From positions 1-33,250 of the forward strand of contig JACQDG010000034.1 in NCBI GenBank assembly GCA_016201185.1: a stretch of 33,250 bases of DNA, written 5' to 3'. The notes below the pieces were generated by a model. The model saw nothing but the letters and a program-made list of their open reading frames with translations, did no database searches and was not told the origin of the DNA. Shown one piece after another: positions 1 through 9,482 of this stretch (its first letter is position 1; the number at the start of each line of letters is the position of its first letter). Source of the DNA: Acidobacteriota bacterium. Its GTDB lineage: Bacteria; Acidobacteriota; Terriglobia; Bryobacterales; JACQDG01. The position numbers and the translations under genes were made by a program.

Positions 1-2
1 CT

Positions 3-233
3 CCCAGCCACACGCTGGAGCTGATCGGGCAGATGAAGCGCGAGAATATAAAGGCGATCTTGGTCGAGCCCTATTTCGACCTGCGCACGCCGGAATCCAT
101 CGCTCGCATGACCGGGGGCACGGTGCTGGTCATGCTGCCTTCCGTGGGCGGAGTGAAGGAAGTGAAAGATTATTTTCAATTGTTTGATTACGATATCAAT
201 TTACTGACCGGCGTTTTTGCCCGCGTGAAGTAG
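3..233 (+). CDS. Metal ABC transporter substrate-binding protein (ZnuA/MntC-like), C-terminal part, truncated by window edge
   Basis: Frame is open to the window start (PSHTLELIGQMKRENIKAILVEPYFDLRTPESIARMTGG...). It resembles the C-terminus of cluster 9 metal-binding ABC proteins and lies directly upstream of a metal ABC permease. Confidence 0.75.
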   Translation, partial: PSHTLELIGQMKRENIKAILVEPYFDLRTPESIARMTGGTVLVMLPSVGGVKEVKDYFQLFDYDINLLTGVFARVK

Positions 234-241
234 GAGGCCCC

Positions 242-1126
242 ATGGATATGCTGTCATTCTTGCTGCCGCCGTTTATCGCCAGCCTGATCCTGACCGGGAT
301 CCACGCCTACCTCGGCGTGCACGTGGTGGAGCGGGGCGTGATTTTCGTGGACCTGGCACTGGCCCAGATTGCCGCCCTGGGAACCACCGTGGCCTTGCTC
401 TATGGCATGGACCCGCACAGCCAGGCCACCTATTGGGTCAGCTTGACATTCACCTTTATCGGCGCGGCCGTCTTCGCCACGATTCGCGGCTACCGGGCGC
501 GCATCCCCCAGGAGGCGATTATTGGAATCTCCTATGCTGTGGCTTCGGCGGCGGCCATCCTGGCGATGAGCAAGGCCGTCGGCCAGGCCGAGCACCTCAA
601 GGAAATGCTGGTCGGCAACATCCTCACCGTGTCCTGGACCGAGGTCAAGAAGACAGCCGCGCTGTACGGCGCCATTGGGCTGTTTCACTACCTGTTCCGG
701 CGCAAGTTCCTGCTCATCTCCATGGATCCCCGGGCAGCCGAAGAGGAGGGCATCTCGGTGCGCTTCTGGGACTTCTTGTTTTATGCCTCGTTCGGCTTCG
801 TGGTCACCTCCTCGGTGGCCATCGCCGGAGTGCTGCTGGTGTTCTGCTACCTGATCGTGCCGTCAGTCGCGGCCATGCTGTACGCGGAGCGGATCGGACC
901 GCGACTCGCTATCGGCTGGACGATGGGAACGCTGGTTTCGGCCCTCGGTGTGTTCCTTTCCGTCAAGATCGATCTGCCGACCGGCGCCACCATGGTGTGC
1001 ACGTTTGGGATTGTGCTGGTGTTGATGGCTGCCATCCGCGGGACAGTGATGCGGGCGCTCGGAAGAATGAACCAGGTGGAGGCCAAGGCGGCGCCGGTGG
1101 CGAGCCAGTCGCAGTTGCGGGGCTGA
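242..1126 (+). CDS. Metal ABC transporter permease (ZnuB/MntB family)
   Basis: 294 aa multi-TM protein with 'HAYLGVHVVERGVIFVDLALAQIAALG' and 'VLLVFCYLIVPSVAAML', typical of ABC-3 family permeases. RBS-like AGGAGG lies just upstream. Confidence 0.9.
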   Translation: MDMLSFLLPPFIASLILTGIHAYLGVHVVERGVIFVDLALAQIAALGTTVALLYGMDPHSQATYWVSLTFTFIGAAVFATIRGYRARIPQEAIIGISYAVASAAAILAMSKAVGQAEHLKEMLVGNILTVSWTEVKKTAALYGAIGLFHYLFRRKFLLISMDPRAAEEEGISVRFWDFLFYASFGFVVTSSVAIAGVLLVFCYLIVPSVAAMLYAERIGPRLAIGWTMGTLVSALGVFLSVKIDLPTGATMVCTFGIVLVLMAAIRGTVMRALGRMNQVEAKAAPVASQSQLRG

Positions 1127-1183
1127 AAGCGGGCGCCGTCGCAGCGCCTCAATTTGGAGTAACATTGAAGAAGGCGCTTCCCG

Positions 1184-1438
1184 ATGACGAGAAAAGTCAA
1201 ACTGATCGTTGAAAGGCACGAAGACGGTTATATCGCCTACCCGCTTGGCTTGCGTGAAGGGGTTGCTATTGTGGGTGAAGGAGACACTTACGAAGAGGCT
1301 CTGGCTGACGTCACCTCGGCCGTCCGTTTTACCCTCGAAACCGCCAGGGAAGACGAAGTTTTTGACGATGAATTGTCCGTGCTTGAGGCCGTCGTCACTG
1401 AAGCCGAGGTGCCCGTAGGTATCAAAGTTCCCGGTTGA
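1184..1438 (+). CDS. hicB: HicB-like antitoxin
   Basis: 84 aa, '[48 protein letters not shown]', a HicB-type partial RNase-H-like fold; followed by a HicA-like frame. Confidence 0.8.
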   Translation: MTRKVKLIVERHEDGYIAYPLGLREGVAIVGEGDTYEEALADVTSAVRFTLETAREDEVFDDELSVLEAVVTEAEVPVGIKVPG

Positions 1439-1655
1439 TGCCCCGAGGGCAAGGGTTATTAGGGCTTTTGAGCTGCTTGGATTTCACATAGTACGAGAAG
1501 GGAACCACATCGTCATGCAGCGCGAGGGTCCCAAGGGCGATCGAACTACATTGACGCTGCCCAACCATCCGAGAATCAAGGCTTCCACGCTGCGCGGCGC
1601 TTGTTCACAGGCGGGCCTTCTCCGAAACGAGTTCCTGAAAGCCTATCAGCAGTAA
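1419..1655 (+). CDS. hicA: HicA-like mRNA interferase toxin (no canonical start codon)
   Basis: Manual translation: (V)[77 protein letters not shown]. HicA family features: LGF..VREGNH, LPNH..IK.STLR. Overlaps the hicB 3' end. The expected start position reads GTA, so the ORF caller missed it. Confidence 0.75.
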   Translation, partial: VSKFPVDAPRARVIRAFELLGFHIVREGNHIVMQREGPKGDRTTLTLPNHPRIKASTLRGACSQAGLLRNEFLKAYQQ

Positions 1656-1660
1656 TTCCT

Positions 1661-1684
1661 GGGCTCAAGGCGGTTCATGAGCCC
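1661..1684 (+). terminator. Hairpin just after hicA (terminator-like, no U-tract)
   Basis: GGGCTCA-AGGCGGTTCA-TGAGCCC: perfect 7-bp stem, 10-nt loop, starting 6 nt after the hicA stop. No T run follows. Confidence 0.35.
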
Positions 1685-1743
1685 TCCTGAAGGGATGTTG
1701 TCTTAAGCAACACACCTATTGTTGTTGATGGAGCTTCTGGGGT

Positions 1744-1761
1744 GCCAAACTCTCGTTTGGC
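1744..1761 (+). promoter_or_regulatory. Short perfect inverted repeat in the leader of the kinase array
   Basis: GCCAAAC-TCTC-GTTTGGC about 70 nt upstream of the PK1 start. Confidence 0.35.
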
Positions 1762-1827
1762 TAGTGTAAGATGGGGGATTGCAATTCTCTTGCTTGCTGA
1801 GTTCACGCACCTCGTGGAGGACGGCTA

Positions 1828-4257
1828 ATGGCCATTAGCGCGGGGACCCAAATCGGCCCCTATGAGATTGTTGCGCCCATCGGGGCGGGAGCCATGGGAG
1901 AGGTGTACCGGGCCAAGGACGCGCGGCTCGGGCGGGAAGTGGCTGTTAAGGTTCTGCCGCCCGCGCTCTCTTCCGATCCGGACCGGCTCCGCCGCTTCGA
2001 GCAGGAAGCCCGGGCCGCCGGGATGCTGAACCACCCCAACATTCTGGCCATTTACGATATTGGGACCTACGAAGGTTCCCCCTATCTGGTCTCGGAGCTG
2101 CTGCAAGGCGAGACCCTCCGCGACCGCCTGGGCGGCGCGGGTATAGGTCTCCGTAAGACCGTTGACTATGCCCTGCAGATCGCCCGCGGCCTGGCCGCCG
2201 CCCACGAGAAGGGCATCACCCACCGGGATCTCAAGCCGGAAAACATCTTCATAACCAAAGACGGCCGGGCGAAAATTCTCGATTTCGGCCTGGCCAAGCT
2301 GACCCGGCCGGAGGCGCTGGGCGGCGACGGCAGCAACGCTCCCACCATCGACGGTCAGACCCAGCCCGGCGCTATTCTGGGCACGGTCGGCTACATGTCG
2401 CCCGAGCAGGTACGCGGCCAACCGGTTGACCACCGCTCGGACCTCTTCACCTTCGGGGCCATCCTCTACGAGATGATCTCCGGCCGCAAGGCCTTCCGCG
2501 GGGCATCGGCGGTGGAGACGATGAACGCCATCCTGAAGGAGGAGCCGGAGGAGCTTTCGGCCATTAACCCGAACTCGCCGCCGGCCCTGGAGCGAAACAT
2601 CCGGCATTGTCTGGAGAAGAACCCGGAGGAGCGGTTCCAGTCGGCGCGCGATGTGGCGTTCGACCTGGAGGCGCTGCTGGGTGCGCTCGGTCCTACCACT
2701 ACGGTCATGCCGGTGGAGGGCGGACGGAAGACCAGTTCCGGAGTGGCGGCGGTGATTGGCGCGGCACCGGAAGTGGGCAAGCGCCGGCTCGCCACCCTGG
2801 CCCTGGCCGGCGTGGCCTTGCTCGCCCTTTACACTATCGGCGTGGGCTTCTTTGTCAGCGCCCGCAGCGGGAATTCCGGCCCGCCTTCGTTCCACTTGCT
2901 CACTTTCCGCCGCGGCACCATCCTTTCGGCCCGCTTCGCTCCCGACGGCCAGACCATCGTTTACGGCGCGCGCTGGGACGGCAGTCCGTTCGAGTTGTTC
3001 TCCACGCGCCCCGAAAGCCCCGAATCCCGCTCGCTCGGTTTTCCCGGCACGGAGATCCTGGCCATTTCACCCTCCGGCGAGATGGCTATCTCCTCCGGGC
3101 GGCATCCTGTGGGCGGCTTCGTCTACAGCGGTACGCTGGGGCGGGCTTCGCTGGCCGGCGGCGCTTCGCGCGAAGTCCTCGAGGATGTCCAGCAGGCCGA
3201 CTGGGCGCCGAACGGAAGCAGCCTGGCCGTGGTGCGGAATGTCGGCGGGCGAAACCGCATCGAGTTTCCCGTCGGCAAGATCCTCTACGAGACGGCCGGG
3301 TGGATCGGCAACCCGCGCGTCTCGCCCCAGGGTGACCTGGCTGCCTTTATCGATCATCCGGTCCAGGGCGATGACGGCGGGACTGTGTCGGTCGTTGATC
3401 TGAACGGAAAGAAGAGAATTCTTTCCGGCGGCTGGGTGAGCACCCAGGGCCTGGCTTGGTCGCCCAAGGGGGATGAGGTCTGGTTCACGGCGACCAGAGT
3501 CGGGGCGGCCCGCGCCCTCCATGCCGTCTCCCTGGCAGGCAAGGAGCGCCTGGTGGCGCGGGTGGCGGGCATCATGACCCTCCTTGACATCTCGCGCGAC
3601 GGGCGGGCCTTGATGACCATGAGCAATGAGAGGCAGGGGATTATCGCTCAGCCCCCCGAGGAGACCAAGGAACGCGACCTGTCGTGGCTCGATGCTTCCG
3701 GTATTCGCGACATTTCCCCAGACGGGCGGGTAGTGCTCTTCAGCGAAAGCGGGGAAGGCGGCGGCGCCACTTACACTATTTATATTCGTAAGACAGACGG
3801 CTCGCCCGCGGTGAAAATCGGCGAAGGGATGGTGCAGAGGCTTTCGCCCGACGGAAAGTGGGCGTTGGCGATCACCTACGGCACTTCCAACCCGCAACTG
3901 GTTCTGTTCCCGACCGGGCCGGGCGAGCCAAAACCGCTGGTGGACGGGAGCATTCGCTACCAAGCGGCGGCCTGGTTTCCCGACGGGAAGCGGGTGGCGT
4001 TCATTGGCAACGAGCAGAGCCATGGATCACGACTCTACCGGAGCCTCTATCTATACCGGCGCGGTGAATTGCCCACCAAGGCCTACCGGCTCGATCTTGC
4101 GAGCGGGAAGAAGGAGCTGTGGAAGCAGTTCATGCCGGCGGACCACGCCGGGGTGGATAATCTATCCCCCATTCTCGTGACGCCCGACGGCAAGGCTTAC
4201 GCTTACACATATAGCCGGGCCCTATCCGACCTGTACCTGGTCGAGGGAGTAAAGTAG
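1828..4257 (+). CDS. PK1: membrane Ser/Thr protein kinase with C-terminal TolB/WD40-like propeller (shortened propeller)
   Basis: [46 protein letters not shown] near 'LATLALAGVALLALYTIGVGFF'; repeated '[11 protein letters not shown]' blades. GGAGG RBS 8 nt upstream. Confidence 0.95.
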   Translation: MAISAGTQIGPYEIVAPIGAGAMGEVYRAKDARLGREVAVKVLPPALSSDPDRLRRFEQEARAAGMLNHPNILAIYDIGTYEGSPYLVSELLQGETLRDRLGGAGIGLRKTVDYALQIARGLAAAHEKGITHRDLKPENIFITKDGRAKILDFGLAKLTRPEALGGDGSNAPTIDGQTQPGAILGTVGYMSPEQVRGQPVDHRSDLFTFGAILYEMISGRKAFRGASAVETMNAILKEEPEELSAINPNSPPALERNIRHCLEKNPEERFQSARDVAFDLEALLGALGPTTTVMPVEGGRKTSSGVAAVIGAAPEVGKRRLATLALAGVALLALYTIGVGFFVSARSGNSGPPSFHLLTFRRGTILSARFAPDGQTIVYGARWDGSPFELFSTRPESPESRSLGFPGTEILAISPSGEMAISSGRHPVGGFVYSGTLGRASLAGGASREVLEDVQQADWAPNGSSLAVVRNVGGRNRIEFPVGKILYETAGWIGNPRVSPQGDLAAFIDHPVQGDDGGTVSVVDLNGKKRILSGGWVSTQGLAWSPKGDEVWFTATRVGAARALHAVSLAGKERLVARVAGIMTLLDISRDGRALMTMSNERQGIIAQPPEETKERDLSWLDASGIRDISPDGRVVLFSESGEGGGATYTIYIRKTDGSPAVKIGEGMVQRLSPDGKWALAITYGTSNPQLVLFPTGPGEPKPLVDGSIRYQAAAWFPDGKRVAFIGNEQSHGSRLYRSLYLYRRGELPTKAYRLDLASGKKELWKQFMPADHAGVDNLSPILVTPDGKAYAYTYSRALSDLYLVEGVK

Positions 4258-4269
4258 GAACCTTCGGCC

Positions 4270-6873
4270 ATGCTGGCAGCCGGGACGAAACTTGGCCCTT
4301 ACGAGGTGCTGGCTCCCCTGGGCGCCGGCGGCATGGGTGAGGTTTACCGGGCCAGGGACGCCAGGCTCGGGCGGGACGTGGCCATTAAGGTCTTGCCGCC
4401 GGCCCTCTCCTCCGATCCGGATCGGCTCCGCCGCTTCGAGCAGGAAGCCCGCGCCGCGGGCATGTTGAACCACCCCAATATCCTCGCGGTCTACGACATC
4501 GGCACCCACGAGGGCGCTCCCTACCTGGTTTCCGAGCTGCTGGAAGGCGAAACGCTGCGGGACCGCTTGAAAAGCGGGGCACTAAGTCTTCGTAAGACCA
4601 TCGACCACGGCCTGCAGATGTCCCGTGGCCTGGCCGCAGCCCATGAGAAGGGCATCACGCATCGCGATCTCAAGCCGGACAACGTTTTCGTTACCAAGGA
4701 CGGCCGGGTGAAGATCTTTGATTTCGGCCTGGCCAAGCTGACTCGGCCGGAAGCGGAGTTCAAGGAAGGATCCAACGCGCCGACCTTGGGAGACCAGACC
4801 CAGCCCGGCGCCATCCTGGGGACCGTGGGCTACATGTCTCCGGAACAGGTGCGCGGGCAGCCGGTTGACCATCGCTCGGACATTTTCACTCTCGGCGCCA
4901 TTCTCTACGAAATGATTTCCGGCCGGCGGGCTTTCCAGCGAGGCTCGTCGGTGGAGACCATGAACGCGATCCTTAACGCCGAGCCGCCGGAACTGACGGC
5001 CGCGGACAACGTAATTCCTCCGGCGCTCGAGCGGCTCGTGCACCACTGCCTGGAGAAAAGCCCGGAGGAGCGCTTCCAATCCGCGCGCGACATTGCCTTT
5101 GATCTGGAGACGCTATCGGCAATCACGGGCGCTACCACGACGGTGATGGCTCCCCTCGCCGCGCCGGAAGGCCCGGCAGCGGCCGCGCCGGCCCCGGTCC
5201 CCAAGTGGCGGCGCATGCTGATGCAGGCCCTGGTCATTCTGGCGGTGCTGGCTGGCGGGTTCATTGTAGGCCAGCGCTTTGGTACAGCGCCTCCTCCTTC
5301 TTACCAGTTGCTCACGTTCCGCCGCGGCTCGATCCTTTCAGCCCGCTTTGCCCCCGACGGTCAGACGATCGTCTACGGCGCCAGTTGGGATGGCAACCCC
5401 GTCGAGGTCCTCACGACTCGCCCCGAAAGCCTGGAGTCGCGCTCCATTGGCCAGCCGGCCACCGAGATTCTCTCTATTTCTCCTTCCGGCGAGATGGCCA
5501 TCTCGCTGGGCCGGCATGGTGCCGGGCCTTTCCTTTATAGCGGGACACTGGCGCGGGCGTCGATCGTCGGCGGCGCTTCGCGAGAGATTCTCGAGGACGT
5601 GCAACAGGCCGATTGGGGACCGGACGGGGCCAATCTTGCCGTCGTGCGGGGCGTCGCAGGACGCAACCGCCTCGAGTACCCTGTTGGGAAGACGCTCTAT
5701 GAGACGGCGGGGTGGATCGGCCACGCGCGGGTCTCACCCAAGGGCGATCTGGTCGCCTTCATCGATCATCCCGTGGTGGGCGACGACGGCGGGGAGATTG
5801 CGGCCGTGGACCTCGCCGGGAAAAAGAAGACGCTTTCCAGCGGCTGGATCAGCGCCATGGGCCTGGCCTGGTCTCCGGGTGGAAGCGAGATTTGGTTCAC
5901 CGCGACACGCAGCGGCAGCGGGCGTGGTATTCATGCTGTTTCTCTCTCCGGGAAAGAGCGCTTGGTCACCAGGATCGGCGGCACGCTGACCCTTCACGAC
6001 ATCTCGCGCGAGGGACGCGTTCTGCTGACACGGGACAGTCAACGACAGGGGATTATCGCTGCTGCGGGCGGCGAAAACGAGCGGGATCTTTCCTGGCTCG
6101 ATTTTTCCGGGGTTCGTGACATTTCACCGGACGGCAAGACGATCCTCTTCAGCGAGACCGGAGAAGGCGGCGGCTCGACCTACGGCCTCTACATTCGCAA
6201 GACCGACGGCTCGCCCGCCGTGCGGATCGGTGAGGCCGGCGCCATGGGCCTTTCTCCTGACGGGAAGTGGGCGCTGGGGATCGCACGGCGTAGAGGGGGA
6301 GCTCAAATGGTTCTTTTTCCGACTGGGCCCGGGGAGCCGAAGCCGCTCCCGCGCGATGCGCTCAACTATCAGTCGGCCAGGTGGTTTCCCGATGGAAAGC
6401 GGTTCTTCATTACAGGCCACGAGCCGGGGCATGCCACCAGACTCTACGTTAAAGATCTGAATGGGGGCCAGCCACGCCCATTCACACCAGAGGGAACGAC
6501 CGGGCACTTGTCTCCTCCTTCGCCCGATGGGCGGTTTGTTCTCGCCAGAAACCCGGGGGGAAAGTCTTTTCTTTATCCGGTGGAAAACGGGGAGCCTGTC
6601 CCGATTCCGGCGTTTTCGTCCGGGGACCAAACTGCCGGATGGAGCGCCGATGGCCGCTCCATTTACGTGTACCGTCGGGGGGAGTTGCCCACGAAAGTTT
6701 ATCAACTGGATCTGGCGACGGGCCGGAAGGTGCTTTGGAAACAGTTCATGCCTGCCGATCCCGCCGGGGTCGATGCTCTTTCTCCCATCATCGTAGCGCC
6801 TGACGGCAAATCCTATACTTACACCTATAATCGGATGCTCTCGGACCTGTACTTGGTCGAAGGACTGAAATAA
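4270..6873 (+). CDS. PK2: membrane Ser/Thr protein kinase with C-terminal TolB/WD40-like propeller
   Basis: 867 aa; complete kinase motifs ([28 protein letters not shown]), TM, propeller; paralogue of its neighbours. Confidence 0.95.
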   Translation: MLAAGTKLGPYEVLAPLGAGGMGEVYRARDARLGRDVAIKVLPPALSSDPDRLRRFEQEARAAGMLNHPNILAVYDIGTHEGAPYLVSELLEGETLRDRLKSGALSLRKTIDHGLQMSRGLAAAHEKGITHRDLKPDNVFVTKDGRVKIFDFGLAKLTRPEAEFKEGSNAPTLGDQTQPGAILGTVGYMSPEQVRGQPVDHRSDIFTLGAILYEMISGRRAFQRGSSVETMNAILNAEPPELTAADNVIPPALERLVHHCLEKSPEERFQSARDIAFDLETLSAITGATTTVMAPLAAPEGPAAAAPAPVPKWRRMLMQALVILAVLAGGFIVGQRFGTAPPPSYQLLTFRRGSILSARFAPDGQTIVYGASWDGNPVEVLTTRPESLESRSIGQPATEILSISPSGEMAISLGRHGAGPFLYSGTLARASIVGGASREILEDVQQADWGPDGANLAVVRGVAGRNRLEYPVGKTLYETAGWIGHARVSPKGDLVAFIDHPVVGDDGGEIAAVDLAGKKKTLSSGWISAMGLAWSPGGSEIWFTATRSGSGRGIHAVSLSGKERLVTRIGGTLTLHDISREGRVLLTRDSQRQGIIAAAGGENERDLSWLDFSGVRDISPDGKTILFSETGEGGGSTYGLYIRKTDGSPAVRIGEAGAMGLSPDGKWALGIARRRGGAQMVLFPTGPGEPKPLPRDALNYQSARWFPDGKRFFITGHEPGHATRLYVKDLNGGQPRPFTPEGTTGHLSPPSPDGRFVLARNPGGKSFLYPVENGEPVPIPAFSSGDQTAGWSADGRSIYVYRRGELPTKVYQLDLATGRKVLWKQFMPADPAGVDALSPIIVAPDGKSYTYTYNRMLSDLYLVEGLK

Positions 6874-9482
6874 TGCTCGCCGCCGGAACCCAGCTCGGCC
6901 CTTACGAGGTCCTCGGGAAAATCGGCGCCGGAGCCATGGGCGAGGTCTATCGCGCCAAAGACGCTCGCCTGGCTCGGGAAGTAGCCATTAAGGTTCTTCC
7001 AGCCGCTTTCGCCGCCGACCCCGACCGGCTCCGCCGCTTCGAGCAGGAAGCCCGCGCCGCCGGCATGTTGAACCACCCCAACATCCTCGCCATCTACGAC
7101 ATCGGCACGCATGAAGGCTCCCCTTACCTGGTTTCCGAACTGCTGCAAGGCGAGACCCTGCGGGAGCGGCTGAAGGCCGGCGCGCTAGGCCTTCGTAAGA
7201 CCATCGAATACGCTCACCAGATCGCCCGGGGTCTCGCCGCCGCCCACGAGAAAGGCATCACCCACCGGGACCTCAAGCCAGAAAACATCTTCATCACCAA
7301 GGACGGCCGGGTGAAAATCCTCGATTTCGGCCTGGCCAAGCTGACCCGGCCGGAGGCGCCGAGCGGAGAGGGCAGCAGCGCCCCGACCCTGGGCGGGGAA
7401 ACCGAGCCGGGGGCGATCTTGGGCACGGTCGCTTACATGTCGCCGGAGCAGGTGCGGGGCCGGCCGGCCGATCATCGCTCGGACATCTTCACCTTCGGGG
7501 CCATTCTCTACGAGATGCTGGCGGGTAAGAGGCCCTTCGGGGGCGAATCGGCGGTGGAGACGATGAGCGCCATTCTCAGGGAGGAGCCGCCGGAGCTTTC
7601 CGCCACTAATCAAAATGTCAACCCAGCCTTAGAGCGGATCATCCGGCACTGTTTGGAGAAGAGTCCGGAGGAGCGGTTCCAGTCGTCGCGGGACATTGCT
7701 TTTGACCTGGAGATGCTGTCCGGTGCGATAGGCCCGACCACGGTGATGCGGGCCATCGAGGAGTCCGCGGCGGCCGCCCCGGTAAGCGCCGCGCCGATCG
7801 CGCCAAAGCGCCGGCTGGTGCTGGCATTCGTCGGCCTCTCTTTTCTCGCCCTGTTCGGCATCGGGATGTACCTCGTCGGCGCGCGGAGCGGCAAGACATT
7901 GCCCCCTTCTTTCCACCTGCTCACTTTCCGTCGCGGAACGATCAATTCCGCCCGCTTCGCTCCCGACGGCCAGACGATCGTCTACGGGGCAAGGTGGGAC
8001 GGCAACCCGCTCGAGCTTTTCTCCACGCGACCCGAAAGTCCCGATTCGCGATCGCTTGGACAACCCGGCACCGAGATTCTGGCCATCTCCTCTTCGGGCG
8101 AAATGGCTCTTTCGCTCAAGCGGCATTTCTCCGGGGCCTTCATGGGGAGCGGAACGCTGGCCCGGGCGTCGTTCGGCGGCGGCGCTTCCCGCGAAGTAAT
8201 GGAAGATGTTCAACTGGCTGACTGGGGGCCGGACGGCGCAGGCCTCGCGGTGGTTCGCACCGTCGGCGGTCGAAATCGCCTCGAGTTTCCCATCGGGAAA
8301 ATGCTCTATGAAACCGCCGGCTGGATCAGCCATCCGAGGGTCTCGCCGACGGGCGACCTGGTCGCCTTCATCGACCATCCGGCGATTGGAGACGACGGGG
8401 GAGCGGTCGCTGTAGTGGACTCCGGCAGCAAGGCGAAAACCTTGTCCTCCGGGTGGATCAGCGTCCAGGGTCTCGCCTGGCGCCCGAGCAGCGGCGAGAT
8501 CTGGTTTACAGCCACCAAGGTGGGCGGCGCACGCGCTCTCCATGCCGTATCGCTTGCGGGACGGGAACGCCTGTTGGTTAGGGTGGCGGGACCCCTCACC
8601 CTGCACGATATCTCGCGCGAAGGACGAGTCTTGATGACGCGCGACAACGCCCGCCAGGGAATGGTGGCTCTCCCTCCCGGCGAGACTCAGGAACGCGATT
8701 TATCCTGGCTGGACTGGTCGCTGGTCACCGGCATTACGCCCGACGGCAAGACGCTCCTCTTCTGCGAGACCGGCGAGGGCGGCGGAGCGGCCTACGGTCT
8801 ATATATTCGGAAGACCGACGGCTCTCCGGCGGTGAAGATCGGCGAGGGCTGCGGAACGGGACTATCGCCCGACGGGAAGTGGGCTTTGTCGATCACCTCC
8901 ACTAGTTCTGCGCCGCAGTTGGTTCTGTTTCCCACCGGGCCGGGCGAGCCGAAGACGCTTAAACGGGAAGCAATCAACTATCAAGGGGCGGCCTGGTTTC
9001 CCGACGGCAAGCGCTTGTTGATCGCCGGAAATGAGCAAGGCCATGCCGTGCGGCTTTACGTGCAGGACCTCGACGGGGGCAAGTTGCGCCCCATCACGCC
9101 GGAGGGGTTGACCAATCCATCCCTCCTGGTTTCGCCCGACGGCCGGTCTGTCCTCGGCCGGAGCCACGAAGGAAAATATTTCCTTTACCCGCTCGAGGGC
9201 GGGGAACCTCGTGCCGTCGGAGGTCTGGAGCCGGAGGATGTACCCCGACAGTGGAGCGCCGACGGCCGCTCCATTTATGTTCAGCGGCGCGGCGAGTTGC
9301 CCGCTAAAGTGTATCTCCTCGATCTTTCTACGGGGCGCAAAGAACTCTGGAAGCAGTTCATGCCCCCCGACCCCGCCGGGGTGGAAGGCCTGGCCCCTCT
9401 GCCGACGCCCGACGGTAAGGCGTACGCTTACAGCTATAACCGTGTTCTCTCCGAGCTTTACCTTGTGGAGGGAGTGAAATAA
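6873..9482 (+). CDS. PK3: membrane Ser/Thr protein kinase with C-terminal TolB/WD40-like propeller
   Basis: 869 aa; complete kinase motifs; ATG overlaps the PK2 stop (TAATG). Confidence 0.95.
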   Translation: MLAAGTQLGPYEVLGKIGAGAMGEVYRAKDARLAREVAIKVLPAAFAADPDRLRRFEQEARAAGMLNHPNILAIYDIGTHEGSPYLVSELLQGETLRERLKAGALGLRKTIEYAHQIARGLAAAHEKGITHRDLKPENIFITKDGRVKILDFGLAKLTRPEAPSGEGSSAPTLGGETEPGAILGTVAYMSPEQVRGRPADHRSDIFTFGAILYEMLAGKRPFGGESAVETMSAILREEPPELSATNQNVNPALERIIRHCLEKSPEERFQSSRDIAFDLEMLSGAIGPTTVMRAIEESAAAAPVSAAPIAPKRRLVLAFVGLSFLALFGIGMYLVGARSGKTLPPSFHLLTFRRGTINSARFAPDGQTIVYGARWDGNPLELFSTRPESPDSRSLGQPGTEILAISSSGEMALSLKRHFSGAFMGSGTLARASFGGGASREVMEDVQLADWGPDGAGLAVVRTVGGRNRLEFPIGKMLYETAGWISHPRVSPTGDLVAFIDHPAIGDDGGAVAVVDSGSKAKTLSSGWISVQGLAWRPSSGEIWFTATKVGGARALHAVSLAGRERLLVRVAGPLTLHDISREGRVLMTRDNARQGMVALPPGETQERDLSWLDWSLVTGITPDGKTLLFCETGEGGGAAYGLYIRKTDGSPAVKIGEGCGTGLSPDGKWALSITSTSSAPQLVLFPTGPGEPKTLKREAINYQGAAWFPDGKRLLIAGNEQGHAVRLYVQDLDGGKLRPITPEGLTNPSLLVSPDGRSVLGRSHEGKYFLYPLEGGEPRAVGGLEPEDVPRQWSADGRSIYVQRRGELPAKVYLLDLSTGRKELWKQFMPPDPAGVEGLAPLPTPDGKAYAYSYNRVLSELYLVEGVK

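Noticed and set aside
433-1212. 259-aa plus-strand ORF overlapping the ABC permease
   Set aside because: Alternative-frame ORF inside a well-supported permease gene; no recognisable domain.
1825-2895. Antisense 356-aa ORF over PK1 (and similar 9678..10961, 16816..18135, 7629..8606, 3067..4023)
   Set aside because: Shadow ORFs opposite strongly supported kinase genes in high-GC DNA; low-complexity Arg/Gly/His-rich translations with no recognisable domain.
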